DNA from: Arthrobacter cupressi
GTDB taxonomy: Bacteria > Actinomycetota > Actinomycetes > Actinomycetales > Micrococcaceae
Length of the DNA stretch: 64,000 bases
Assembly (NCBI RefSeq): GCF_900099975.1
Contig: NZ_FNEI01000010.1
Location: forward strand, 62,001 to 126,000
Reading direction: 5' to 3'
Below are positions 56,076-63,443 of the stretch, in pieces. The position numbers and the translations under genes were made by a program. Each line of letters opens with the position of its first letter. Positions within the stretch are counted from its first letter, which is position 1. The notes beneath the pieces were generated by a model. It made no database searches and was not told the DNA's origin. It saw only the letters and a program-made list of their open reading frames with translations.

Positions 56076-56241
56076 TTTTTTTGGCTGAGGTGCGTGCACC
56101 GCGGGAAGCGGGCCCGGCGAAGGGCGCGGCGGCGAAACCACAGGCGGCGGGCCCCCGCCCGGGTGCAGGCGCTTATAGAAGCAACGCTTGACCGGAAAAT
56201 AGTTGCGGGGGTATCTCATTGCGCCCTGTCCGCCGCGATCC

Positions 56242-56889
56242 TCATATCCGCCCTTCCTTCCGGAACCGCTCCACCGCGGCATCGAAACAACCGCACAGCG
56301 CATGGATGGCGATGAGGTGGGCCTCCTGTGCGTGGGAGGGATCGGCATTGATGCAGATCGCCTCGTCCGCCGAGCCGGCAAGCGGGTTCGGGGAAGCGCC
56401 GGTCAGCGCCCAGACCGTCGCTCCCGCCTTGTGCGCCGCTTCCACGGCGGCCAGGAGGTTGGGACTGCGTCCGTCAGCGGACAGGACGAGGAGCACGTCA
56501 CCGTTGCGGATGTGTCCACTGACCTGGCGCGCAAATACCTCGTCGTAGCCGTAATCGTTGCCGATCGCCGTCACCGCGGAAGCGTCGGCAGGCAGGGCAA
56601 TGGCCGGAAAGGCCTGCCGGTCCTTTACATGGCGGCCGACGAGTTCGGCGGTGAAATGCTGGGCCTCGGCCGCATCTCCCCCGTTGCCCGCGGCGAGCAC
56701 CTTCTTCCCCGTCACCAGCCGGCGTGCAAGCTCCTCGCCCCATTCGGCCAGCCTGGAGGATTCGCGACGCAGCGCCGCCACTGCCGGCCCCACCTGGCCG
56801 AGATGGGCCAGCACGACATCCACCGCTTCCTGCGGAAGTTCCTCGACCGCGGGCTCCGGGTCCCGCCCGCGGTCAATGACGACCTTCAT
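56242..56889 (-). CDS. SIS-domain protein, phosphoheptose isomerase-like
   Basis: SIS-domain sugar-phosphate isomerase of 215 residues, GmhA-like (sedoheptulose 7-phosphate isomerase). Seen: LVTGKKVLAAGNGGDAAEAQHF with the phosphate-binding loop, ELVGRHVKDRQAFPAIALPAD, YGYDEVFARQVSGHIRNGD and VLSADGRSPNLLAAVEAA, and HAQEAHLIAIHALCG near the end. GmhA substrate-binding Glu and His are in the last segment. The ATG at 56889 has AAGGG ahead of it; an open frame upstream to 56991 carries Cys-rich nonfamily sequence. Composite element copy 3 lies 100 bp upstream. Confidence 0.87.
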   Translation of the reverse strand: MKVVIDRGRDPEPAVEELPQEAVDVVLAHLGQVGPAVAALRRESSRLAEWGEELARRLVTGKKVLAAGNGGDAAEAQHFTAELVGRHVKDRQAFPAIALPADASAVTAIGNDYGYDEVFARQVSGHIRNGDVLLVLSADGRSPNLLAAVEAAHKAGATVWALTGASPNPLAGSADEAICINADPSHAQEAHLIAIHALCGCFDAAVERFRKEGRI

Positions 56890-56988
56890 GATGCCCTTCT
56901 TCCGATTGCCCGCCAGATTCCGCCACGGGCGCACCGGTTGCGCCCTTACCGGACACACTTCCAGCGAAGCAGAGCAATCGGACGAACA

Positions 56989-57014
56989 CAAGACCTTATA
57001 GTAAGTTTGCTTAG
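56989..57014 (-). promoter_or_regulatory. stress-island composite element, copy 3
   Basis: On the minus strand CTAAG-CAAA-CTTAC is followed by TATAAGGTC and TTG. Over 26 positions, 21 or 22 are identical to copy 2, including GTCTTG at the end, at the same spacing. It is oriented toward the SIS gene. A downstream TTGTGT with 17-base spacing to TTCGCT is a weak promoter candidate. Confidence 0.6.
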
Positions 57015-57037
57015 TATCTTCCCGCGGCGCCGTGTCC

Positions 57038-58885
57038 CTATGGAGACGCCGTCACTACCATGGCCGAGCCGCCGCCCCGCCGCGACGGTTCCGCGGCGGC
57101 GAGCAAAGCACCGCCGGGCAGGAACTCGATGGCAGTGGCAGCGCCGATTTCCGCCGCGGAGGTGAACGCGTCACCCGAGGGCACCAGGGTGTGCCCGAAT
57201 GGCGCCAACTGATTGCCGTAGGCCGTAATGAACTCGGGCTCCGCGGTCACGTTGGGCGTATTCCGCTGCGCGGCCCGGGGCGCGGCGATCGCCTGCGGGG
57301 TGCTCATGCCACGGTCCACCCGGTTCAGGATGGCCTGCAGCACCGTGGTGATGATCGTGGAGCCGCCGGGCGAACCAAGCGCCAGGAAGGGTTTGCCTTC
57401 CTTCAGGATGATGGTGGGCGACATCGACGAACGCGGCCGCTTGCCCGGGTCGATCCGGTTCGGGTCCCCGGCGTTGTACACGGTGGAGAAGTCCGTCAGT
57501 TCGTTGTTGAGCAGGAAGCCGCGGCCGGGCACCACGATGCCGGAACCGCCGGTCTGCTCAATGGTGAGGGTGTACTCGGCCACGTTGCCCCACTTGTCGG
57601 CAACCGTCAGGTTGGTGGTCGAGATGTTCTCGGTGTCGCGCTCCTCCGCGGGGGCCGCAGCGGCGGCCGGGCACGCGCCGTCGTACGCCGTCACGTCACC
57701 GGGGGCGACCGGCTTGGTGGCGGCATGCAGCGGATCGACCTCGCAGGCGCGCTCCTTGCCGAACAGCTCATCGGTGAGGGCCGCCGTCGGGACATCGACG
57801 AAGGCCGGGTCTCCCACGTACTTGCCACGGTCGGCGAAGGCAAGGGCACTCGCCTCGAGGTAGTGGTGGAGGGCGTTGGCGGTGGGCATTCCCGCCATGT
57901 CGAAGGTGCCGAGGATGTTCAGGGCTTCCCCGACCGTGGTGCCGCCGCTGCTCGAGGGCGCCATGCCGTAGACGTCCAGGCCGCGGTAGGTCACGTGGCT
58001 GGGTGCCTGGTCCAGGACACGGTAGGCGGCGAGGTCCGCCGCAGTGAGGTGGCCGGCCGGGACGGGCAGGCCGGTCGTGGCGGTCTTGGGCGGGGACTGG
58101 ACGGCGTCGGCGATCTCCGCGGCGAGGGCGCCGCCGTAGAAGGCGTCCGTGCCCCGCTCGGCGAGCAGGCGGTAGGTGGCGGCGAGCTCATGGTTCCGGA
58201 AGATGCTCCCGACGGCGGGGGCGTCACCACCGGGGAGGAAAAGCTTGCTGGTGGAGGTGAAGGCCTCGAAGCGCAGCTTGTTGTCGAGGGTCTGCTGGCG
58301 GAAGGTCCGGTCCACCACGAAACCGCGGGTGGCCACCTTGATGGCCGGCTTCAGCGCCTCACCCAGGCCGAGCGTTCCCCACCGCTCGAGGGCCCGCTCC
58401 CACGTGGCCGGGGTACCTGGCACGCCGACGGACACGCCGCTGGTGACCAGTTCCGGGGTGAAACGGTAGGGGCTGCCCGCGGGATTCTGCGGGGTAACCG
58501 TGGCGGGGTCGATGAAGGCGTCGTGCGGCATCGCCGCCGGAGCGGTCTCGCGGCCGTCGATGGTGCCTACCTCGCCGCTTTGCGCGTCGTAGTAGACGAA
58601 GTAGCCGCCGCCCCCAATGCCGGCGCTGTACGGTTCGGTGACTCCGAGGGTGGCGGCAGCGGCGACGGCGGCATCGGCCGCGTTGCCGCCCTTGCGGAGC
58701 ACCTCGATCGCCGCCGCCGAGGCCTCCGGGTCCACGGTGCTCACGGCTCCCCCGTAACCGGTGGCGGTGGCCGCTTTGTCGGTGCTCCGCGGGTCCGCAG
58801 ACGCGGGGCTCAACGCCGCTCCGCTCGTAACGCTCAAGGCCAGAACCGCCGTAATGGCAGCCAGTCGACGTCTCATTTCAGGCAT
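57038..58885 (-). CDS. ggt: secreted gamma-glutamyltransferase
   Basis: Cleaves the gamma-glutamyl bond of glutathione and similar compounds; N-terminal nucleophile hydrolase that self-processes. 615 residues, with a signal peptide (RRRLAAITAVLALSVTSGAALSPASA, about 1-31). Seen: GYGGAVSTVDPEASAAAIEVLRKGGNAADAAVA, GGGGYFVYYD, DGRETAPAAMP, SSSGGTTVGEALNIL and GSPGGSTIITTVLQAILN. The processing-site Thr is in NISTTNLTVADKWGN; most family members have TTH here, and this one has TTN. ATG at 58885 with GGGAG. Preceded by a consensus promoter. Confidence 0.93.
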   Translation of the reverse strand: MPEMRRRLAAITAVLALSVTSGAALSPASADPRSTDKAATATGYGGAVSTVDPEASAAAIEVLRKGGNAADAAVAAAATLGVTEPYSAGIGGGGYFVYYDAQSGEVGTIDGRETAPAAMPHDAFIDPATVTPQNPAGSPYRFTPELVTSGVSVGVPGTPATWERALERWGTLGLGEALKPAIKVATRGFVVDRTFRQQTLDNKLRFEAFTSTSKLFLPGGDAPAVGSIFRNHELAATYRLLAERGTDAFYGGALAAEIADAVQSPPKTATTGLPVPAGHLTAADLAAYRVLDQAPSHVTYRGLDVYGMAPSSSGGTTVGEALNILGTFDMAGMPTANALHHYLEASALAFADRGKYVGDPAFVDVPTAALTDELFGKERACEVDPLHAATKPVAPGDVTAYDGACPAAAAAPAEERDTENISTTNLTVADKWGNVAEYTLTIEQTGGSGIVVPGRGFLLNNELTDFSTVYNAGDPNRIDPGKRPRSSMSPTIILKEGKPFLALGSPGGSTIITTVLQAILNRVDRGMSTPQAIAAPRAAQRNTPNVTAEPEFITAYGNQLAPFGHTLVPSGDAFTSAAEIGAATAIEFLPGGALLAAAEPSRRGGGSAMVVTASP

Positions 58886-58923
58886 GGTCGCTCCCTGGGT
58901 CCGGTGCTGGTGAAGGTGCGCCC

Positions 58924-58952
58924 ACCATACCCGTGCACAGGGACGGACTCAA
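58924..58952 (-). promoter_or_regulatory. ggt promoter
   Basis: On the minus strand TTGAGT (58947-58952), 17-base spacer, TATGGT (58924-58929), 39 bp before the ATG of ggt. Confidence 0.55.
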
Positions 58953-59004
58953 TGGCGCGCGGTTTCCCGGCAGGCGCCGCGGCACCTGCCCTTCAGGCCG
59001 GGCG

Positions 59005-60018
59005 TCAGTCTTTCAGCAGGTCGGCGTGCTGGGCGGCCACCACGTTCGGGTGCGCCCGGAGCCGGTACCGCAGCGCGTTGTCGCCGTAGGTTTCCAGAAT
59101 GGGGCTGTTGGTCGGGTCGACGGACAGGCCACGCGCCTTCGCCTGGAATTCGGGGCTGACGGCCAGCTGCGGCATGCGGGCGTCCAGGGCCGGGTTGTAG
59201 AAGAACGGCAGGGAGATCCGGTCCGTGCCGCGCAGCGGCGAAATGACCCGGTGCAGGGTTGCCTTGAGGTAGCCGTTGGTGGCGAGCTCAAGCATTTCGC
59301 CGATGTTCACCACAAAGCTGCCCGGAACCTGCGGTGCGTCGATCCAGCCGCCGTCGTGTTCGACCTGCAGGCCCCCCTTGCCGGGCTCCACCAGCAGCAG
59401 GGTCAGCACGCCGCCGTCGCGGTGCGAACCCACCCCCTGCTTCGGGTCCGGATCGGACTCCCCCGGGTACCGGACGATCTTCTGTATGGGAAAGGCGCGG
59501 GCGGCAAATGCTGCATCGAAGGTGTCCTCCGGAGCGCCCAGGGAAAGGGCCAAGGCCCTGAGCAGCTCCAGCGACACCGCGCTCAGCCGGTCCATCCATT
59601 CGGCCACGATGCCCTGCATTTCGGGCAGCGCTTCCGGCCACAGGTTGGGCCCCTCGAGCCGCCAATAGTCGGCGACTCCTGGGCCGGGGGGGACGGGATC
59701 ACGCTCCACGCCGATATCGATCTGCTCGCGCCAGTCCACCGCGCCCGCCGTCAGTTCCCCGCCCATCCTTGTGTAGCCGCGGAACTGCGGGCTGTTGACG
59801 TTTTCGAGGGCGAGCTTCTGCTCCTCCGGCAGCGCGAAGAAGCGGCGCGAAACATCAAGCATGGCGTCGGTGAGCTCCTGCGGAATGCCGTGGCCGGACA
59901 GGTACAGGAACCCGACCTCGTGCATGGCGTCCCGGAGTTCGTCCCGGAAACGGGCGGCCTCTTCCGGGCCAGCATGCAGGCGGGAAAAATCGAGCACGGG
60001 CAAAGTCTCAAGAGCCAC
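59005..60018 (-). CDS. 2-oxoglutarate/Fe(II)-dependent oxygenase, isopenicillin-N-synthase family
   Basis: Non-heme iron oxygenase of 337 residues. The jelly-roll domain carries GSHRDGGVLTLLL (metal His and Asp), a distal His in TLHRVISP and the 2-oxoglutarate-binding Arg in RISLPFFYNP. The N-terminus has the DIOX_N domain (VLDFSRLHAGPEEAARFRD, VGFLYLSGHGIPQE). Members act on many substrates, such as plant hormones, amino acids and drugs; this one is unassigned. The GTG at 60018 has AAGGA ahead; an in-frame extension to 60048 is unlikely. It follows the glycosyltransferase gene by 78 bp on the same strand. Confidence 0.87.
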   Translation of the reverse strand: MALETLPVLDFSRLHAGPEEAARFRDELRDAMHEVGFLYLSGHGIPQELTDAMLDVSRRFFALPEEQKLALENVNSPQFRGYTRMGGELTAGAVDWREQIDIGVERDPVPPGPGVADYWRLEGPNLWPEALPEMQGIVAEWMDRLSAVSLELLRALALSLGAPEDTFDAAFAARAFPIQKIVRYPGESDPDPKQGVGSHRDGGVLTLLLVEPGKGGLQVEHDGGWIDAPQVPGSFVVNIGEMLELATNGYLKATLHRVISPLRGTDRISLPFFYNPALDARMPQLAVSPEFQAKARGLSVDPTNSPILETYGDNALRYRLRAHPNVVAAQHADLLKD

Positions 60019-60096
60019 CGCGATATTCCTTTTCGACCGGTTTGGCAAGCGTCAGCTTGTAATGGCTCCCATGTTACGTACCGGCCGTGGTGGTGC

Positions 60097-62253
60097 CTAG
60101 CGTTCGGACGGGACGCTCAGGCTGCCGTACCTCTCCATCCGGTGCCACCGCAGATGCAGTCCGGCCACCGCCGTCACCAGGGAGTGGATGACCACCACAT
60201 ACATCAGTTGCCGGTAGACGAACTGCTGCAGCGGAAGGGCCCAGAGCGTGCGCAACGGCTCTTTGTCCAGCCGGAAAGCGTAGGCCGCCATCAGGAACTG
60301 CACCAGCAGGAAGCCCAGCCAAAGTGCGGCGATCCGCAGCGGATCAAGGAAGAACAGGCCGTAGAGGGCAAAAACGTCAACGACGGGGGCGAACAATGGC
60401 AGCAGCACCTGCAGGACCAGCAGGTAGCCCAGTCCGCGGCGGCCCAGCTTGCCGGCGGCACCGCCCTGCACTACCGCGCGGCGGTGCTTCCACATCGCCT
60501 GCAGCGTGCCGTAGCACCAGCGGTAGCGCTGCCGCCACAGCGCGCCCAGCGACGCCGGGGCCTCGGTCCAGGCGCGCGCGTCGTCCTGGTAGACGACCCT
60601 CCATCCGTCCCGGCACAGCGACATGGTCAGGTCGGTGTCCTCGGCGAGCGTATCCTCGCTCACTCCGCCGACGCCGAGCAGGGCGTCGCGGCGGAAGGCA
60701 CCGATCGCGCCCGGCACGGTCGGCATGCATTCGGCGAGGTCGAACAGGCGGCGGTCCAGGTTGAAGCCGACCACGTACTCGATGTGTTGCCAGGCGCCAA
60801 GGATGCCGCCGCGGTTCACCACCTTGGTGTTGCCCGAGACTGCGCCCACTGCCGGGTCGCCGAAGGGCTGGATGAGGGCGCGGACCGTGCCGGGCTCGAA
60901 CACCGTGTCGCCGTCGACCATCACCACGAGCTGGTGGCTGGCGGCCTGGAGCCCTGCGTTCAGCGCTGAGGGCTTGCCGCCGTTCTCCTTGCGGATGACC
61001 GTGACCCGGGGAAGGGCAAGCGCCTCCACGAGGTCCGCGGTGCCGTCCGTGGACCCGTCATCGACCACGATGATCTCCACCTGGTGGGTCGACGCGGCGA
61101 TGGAGCGCACGGCGGCTTCGATTCCGGCGGCTTCGTTGTAGGCGGGGACGATCACGGTCACCGGGTCGGTGACCTCGGGACGGACTGCGACGTCGACGCG
61201 GCGCCGGCCGCGCCCGCGGGCACTGAGGCGGCGGGCGATGCGGCTGTGGCGCGCCGCGAACCCGATGACGAGGACGGCACGGGCGAGCGTCACGACGCCG
61301 GCCACGACCAGCGCCCAGGAGATGGCCGTGACAACGAAATCGCTGAGGCGGATTCCCCACCCGAGGGCCGTGCCGCTGATCTGTTCGGCAACGGAGGCCT
61401 GCCGCATGCTGTCGATGCCGACGGCGGCGCCCACGGTGGTGACCTTGTAACCTTCGGCAGCCCACCGCGAAAGGCTTGAGTCCAGCGCGGCGACGGTGTC
61501 CGCGCGGTCGCCGCCGCCGTCGTGCATGAGCACGACCTGGCCTTGCCGGCCGGGCGCCGCGAGCTTCTGCTCGATCGCAGCGGCGCCGGGCCGCTGCCAG
61601 TCCTTGCTGTCGAGGGTGCTGAACACGCTCAGGTATCCCTCGTCAGCCAGGTCCTGCATCGCGGACCACGTGGCGTCGTTCACCGCTGCGTTCCCGGAAC
61701 TATAGGGCGGGCGCAGCAGGGAGGCCGACTGTCCGGTGATGCCGGTGATCACCTTCTGGGCCCCCTGGACTTCGAGCTGCCGGCGCCATTGCGGGGCGTT
61801 GCCGAGGTCGGCGTGGGTGAGTGTGTGGACACCGATTTCATGGCCCTCGGCCACGATCCGGCGTACGAGGTCCGGGTTGTCGATCGCTGCGGAACCGACC
61901 ACGAAGAAGGTGGCGTGGACGTGATGTTTCCGCAGGACGTCCAGGATCCGGGGCGTCCACACGGGGTCGGGTCCGTCGTCGAAGGTCAGCGCGAGGGTGC
62001 GCTCCGGCGGGTGCACCGAGTGTACGGAGTCCCCGCGGGAGTCGACGACGGGGCCGCCTTCGGTGACGGTCTTCGGGACCGTGGTGGATGTCCCGGCCGC
62101 CGGCGCCGAGTCGTCGCTGATCCCGGCGAGGTGGTGCATGTACCCCTGGACGATCAGTGCGGCGGCTATCGAGCACAGGACCGCCACGAGGATGAACCAG
62201 TGCGCCCTGACGCCGGCTTGCTCGCGGGGCGGACCCGGACGGCGGCCGCTCAC
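60097..62253 (-). CDS. bifunctional polysaccharide deacetylase/family 2 glycosyltransferase
   Basis: Membrane protein of 718 residues that combines two enzymes of surface-polysaccharide synthesis. An N-terminal membrane anchor (residues about 19-38) is followed by a NodB-type deacetylase (about 85-280: TLALTFDDGPDP with metal Asp, GVHTLTHADLG with metal His, RPPYSSGN). A membrane segment near 310-330 leads to the GT2 domain (about 365-600: VIVPAYNEAAGIE, VVDDGSTDGT, VMVDGDTVFEPG, EDTDLTMSLC, QRYRWCYGT), then about three helices at the end. It should polymerise and deacetylate an N-acetylhexosamine polymer. The GTG at 62253 overlaps the upstream gene (GTGA). Confidence 0.9.
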   Translation of the reverse strand: MSGRRPGPPREQAGVRAHWFILVAVLCSIAAALIVQGYMHHLAGISDDSAPAAGTSTTVPKTVTEGGPVVDSRGDSVHSVHPPERTLALTFDDGPDPVWTPRILDVLRKHHVHATFFVVGSAAIDNPDLVRRIVAEGHEIGVHTLTHADLGNAPQWRRQLEVQGAQKVITGITGQSASLLRPPYSSGNAAVNDATWSAMQDLADEGYLSVFSTLDSKDWQRPGAAAIEQKLAAPGRQGQVVLMHDGGGDRADTVAALDSSLSRWAAEGYKVTTVGAAVGIDSMRQASVAEQISGTALGWGIRLSDFVVTAISWALVVAGVVTLARAVLVIGFAARHSRIARRLSARGRGRRRVDVAVRPEVTDPVTVIVPAYNEAAGIEAAVRSIAASTHQVEIIVVDDGSTDGTADLVEALALPRVTVIRKENGGKPSALNAGLQAASHQLVVMVDGDTVFEPGTVRALIQPFGDPAVGAVSGNTKVVNRGGILGAWQHIEYVVGFNLDRRLFDLAECMPTVPGAIGAFRRDALLGVGGVSEDTLAEDTDLTMSLCRDGWRVVYQDDARAWTEAPASLGALWRQRYRWCYGTLQAMWKHRRAVVQGGAAGKLGRRGLGYLLVLQVLLPLFAPVVDVFALYGLFFLDPLRIAALWLGFLLVQFLMAAYAFRLDKEPLRTLWALPLQQFVYRQLMYVVVIHSLVTAVAGLHLRWHRMERYGSLSVPSER

Positions 62254-62720
62254 GGGTGCGTCGGGGTGGCTCGCCGCTTGGCCTGGCCCGGGGCCTCGTC
62301 GTTCTTGGCCGGGTGCGTGGCCGCAGCATCTGCAGGCACCGCGGCAGTCGGTTCAGGGGCCGCGGAACCGGCGGGCTCGGCGACCGGCACGGCCTCGGTC
62401 CCGGCGGGTGGTGGTTCGACGGCGGGCGGGGTACCCGGTGTTTCCATGGATTCCGCGGGGCCACCGTTGCCGGCGCCGTTGGCGGGCGGCGCGGGACGGT
62501 CACCGGCGGCCGGGACCGGAATGGGCAGGTACGGCGCGGCCACGTTGGACCCGCCGATGAAGGCGACCAGGAGGAGGACGAGGTATCCGGCCACCAGTGC
62601 GGCGGCCGCGAGACCTGCCAGTTTGACACGGCGGAGGCGCCGCCCCGAGGCGTCCACGAAGACAGGCCCCCGGGAAATCGGGGACTGGACACGAACGGGG
62701 TTTTCATCAAGATCTGGCAT
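62250..62720 (-). CDS. membrane-anchored Pro/Ala-rich protein
   Basis: Protein of 156 residues with one membrane helix (about 34-56: [21 protein letters not shown]) and a Pro/Ala/Gly-rich, probably extracellular and disordered, C-terminal region. The short N-terminus is cytosolic. The 4-bp overlap with the deacetylase-glycosyltransferase gene means coupling, so it is likely an accessory part of the same surface-polysaccharide machinery (inference). Not recognised otherwise. ATG at 62720. An upstream 122 bp separates it from the divergent Nudix gene. Confidence 0.76.
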   Translation of the reverse strand: MPDLDENPVRVQSPISRGPVFVDASGRRLRRVKLAGLAAAALVAGYLVLLLVAFIGGSNVAAPYLPIPVPAAGDRPAPPANGAGNGGPAESMETPGTPPAVEPPPAGTEAVPVAEPAGSAAPEPTAAVPADAAATHPAKNDEAPGQAKRRATPTHP

Positions 62721-62841
62721 CGGGCATCAATTTTAGCCGATCGGTGCCCGGCCGCCTAAAGAAGTGCACGGCAGGCTTGTGCGGAAGGGGCGCCAAGTGC
62801 AAGGCTGGACGGCCCGGACAGCCTAGGGGAATGGAGCGCAG

Positions 62842-63420
62842 ATGGTGGTCCTGAGCGCAGGCATCCTGCTGTACCGGCGGGGCCCGGCAACGGGGTCCCC
62901 GGCTGATTCTCCGGCGGGCCCTCCTGCTGGTTCTCCAGCCAGTCCTCTTGCAGGCTCCGCACCCGGGCCGCGGGCCGACCTGGAGGTGTGGATCGCCCAC
63001 ATGGGCGGTCCGTTCTGGGCCAACAAGGAGGCCCGCGCCTGGTCCGTTCCCAAGGGTGAGTACTCCCCCGGTGAGGAGCCATGGCTGGCTGCCCAACGTG
63101 AGTTTGCCGAGGAAATGGGCTCGCCCCCTCCACCCGCCGACTATTTCCGTCTCGGCGACTTCAAGCAGCCCTCCGGCAAAGTCATCACGGTTTTCGCTGC
63201 GGAATCGGACTTCACCCCGGAAGAGATCAGGAGCAACACCTTTCCCCTGGAGTGGCCGAAGGGCTCCGGCAGAATCCAGCAGTTCCCCGAGATCGACCGT
63301 GCCGCCTGGACCGCCGAAGCCGAGGCCCGGGCCTTGCTGGTGCGCGGGCAGGTGCCTGTGCTCGACGCGCTGTTGACGCGCCTGGGCAGTCGGCCACCCG
63401 GGCCAGCGGAAGCCGGATAA
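62842..63420 (+). CDS. Nudix hydrolase with low-complexity insertion
   Basis: Nudix-family hydrolase of 192 residues. The Nudix box reads GEYSPGEEPWLAAQREFAEEMG, a full GX5EX7REUXEEXGU match. The N-terminal strand SAGILLYRR is followed by an insert of about 30 residues of Gly, Ser, Pro, Ala (TGSPADSPAGPPAG and SPASPLAGSAPGPR) before the next strand LEVWIAHMGG. The insert comes from near-repeats of GGNTCTCCNGC-type DNA. The substrate is a nucleoside-diphosphate derivative by family, not assignable further. ATG start at 62842. Convergent with the histidine kinase gene, 23 bp between stops. Confidence 0.88.
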   Translation: MVVLSAGILLYRRGPATGSPADSPAGPPAGSPASPLAGSAPGPRADLEVWIAHMGGPFWANKEARAWSVPKGEYSPGEEPWLAAQREFAEEMGSPPPPADYFRLGDFKQPSGKVITVFAAESDFTPEEIRSNTFPLEWPKGSGRIQQFPEIDRAAWTAEAEARALLVRGQVPVLDALLTRLGSRPPGPAEAG

Positions 63421-63443
63421 AGCAGAAGCCGGGAAAGGGGGAG

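Noticed and set aside
56061..56080. Palindrome plus T-run as an intrinsic terminator
   Set aside because: No plus-strand gene ends upstream; the same palindrome without the T-run occurs twice elsewhere, so a protein site is more likely.
56188..56216. Plus-strand TTGACC-N17-GTATCT as a promoter
   Set aside because: The -10 is poor and no plus-strand gene follows; it would read into the SIS gene antisense. Kept only as a note.
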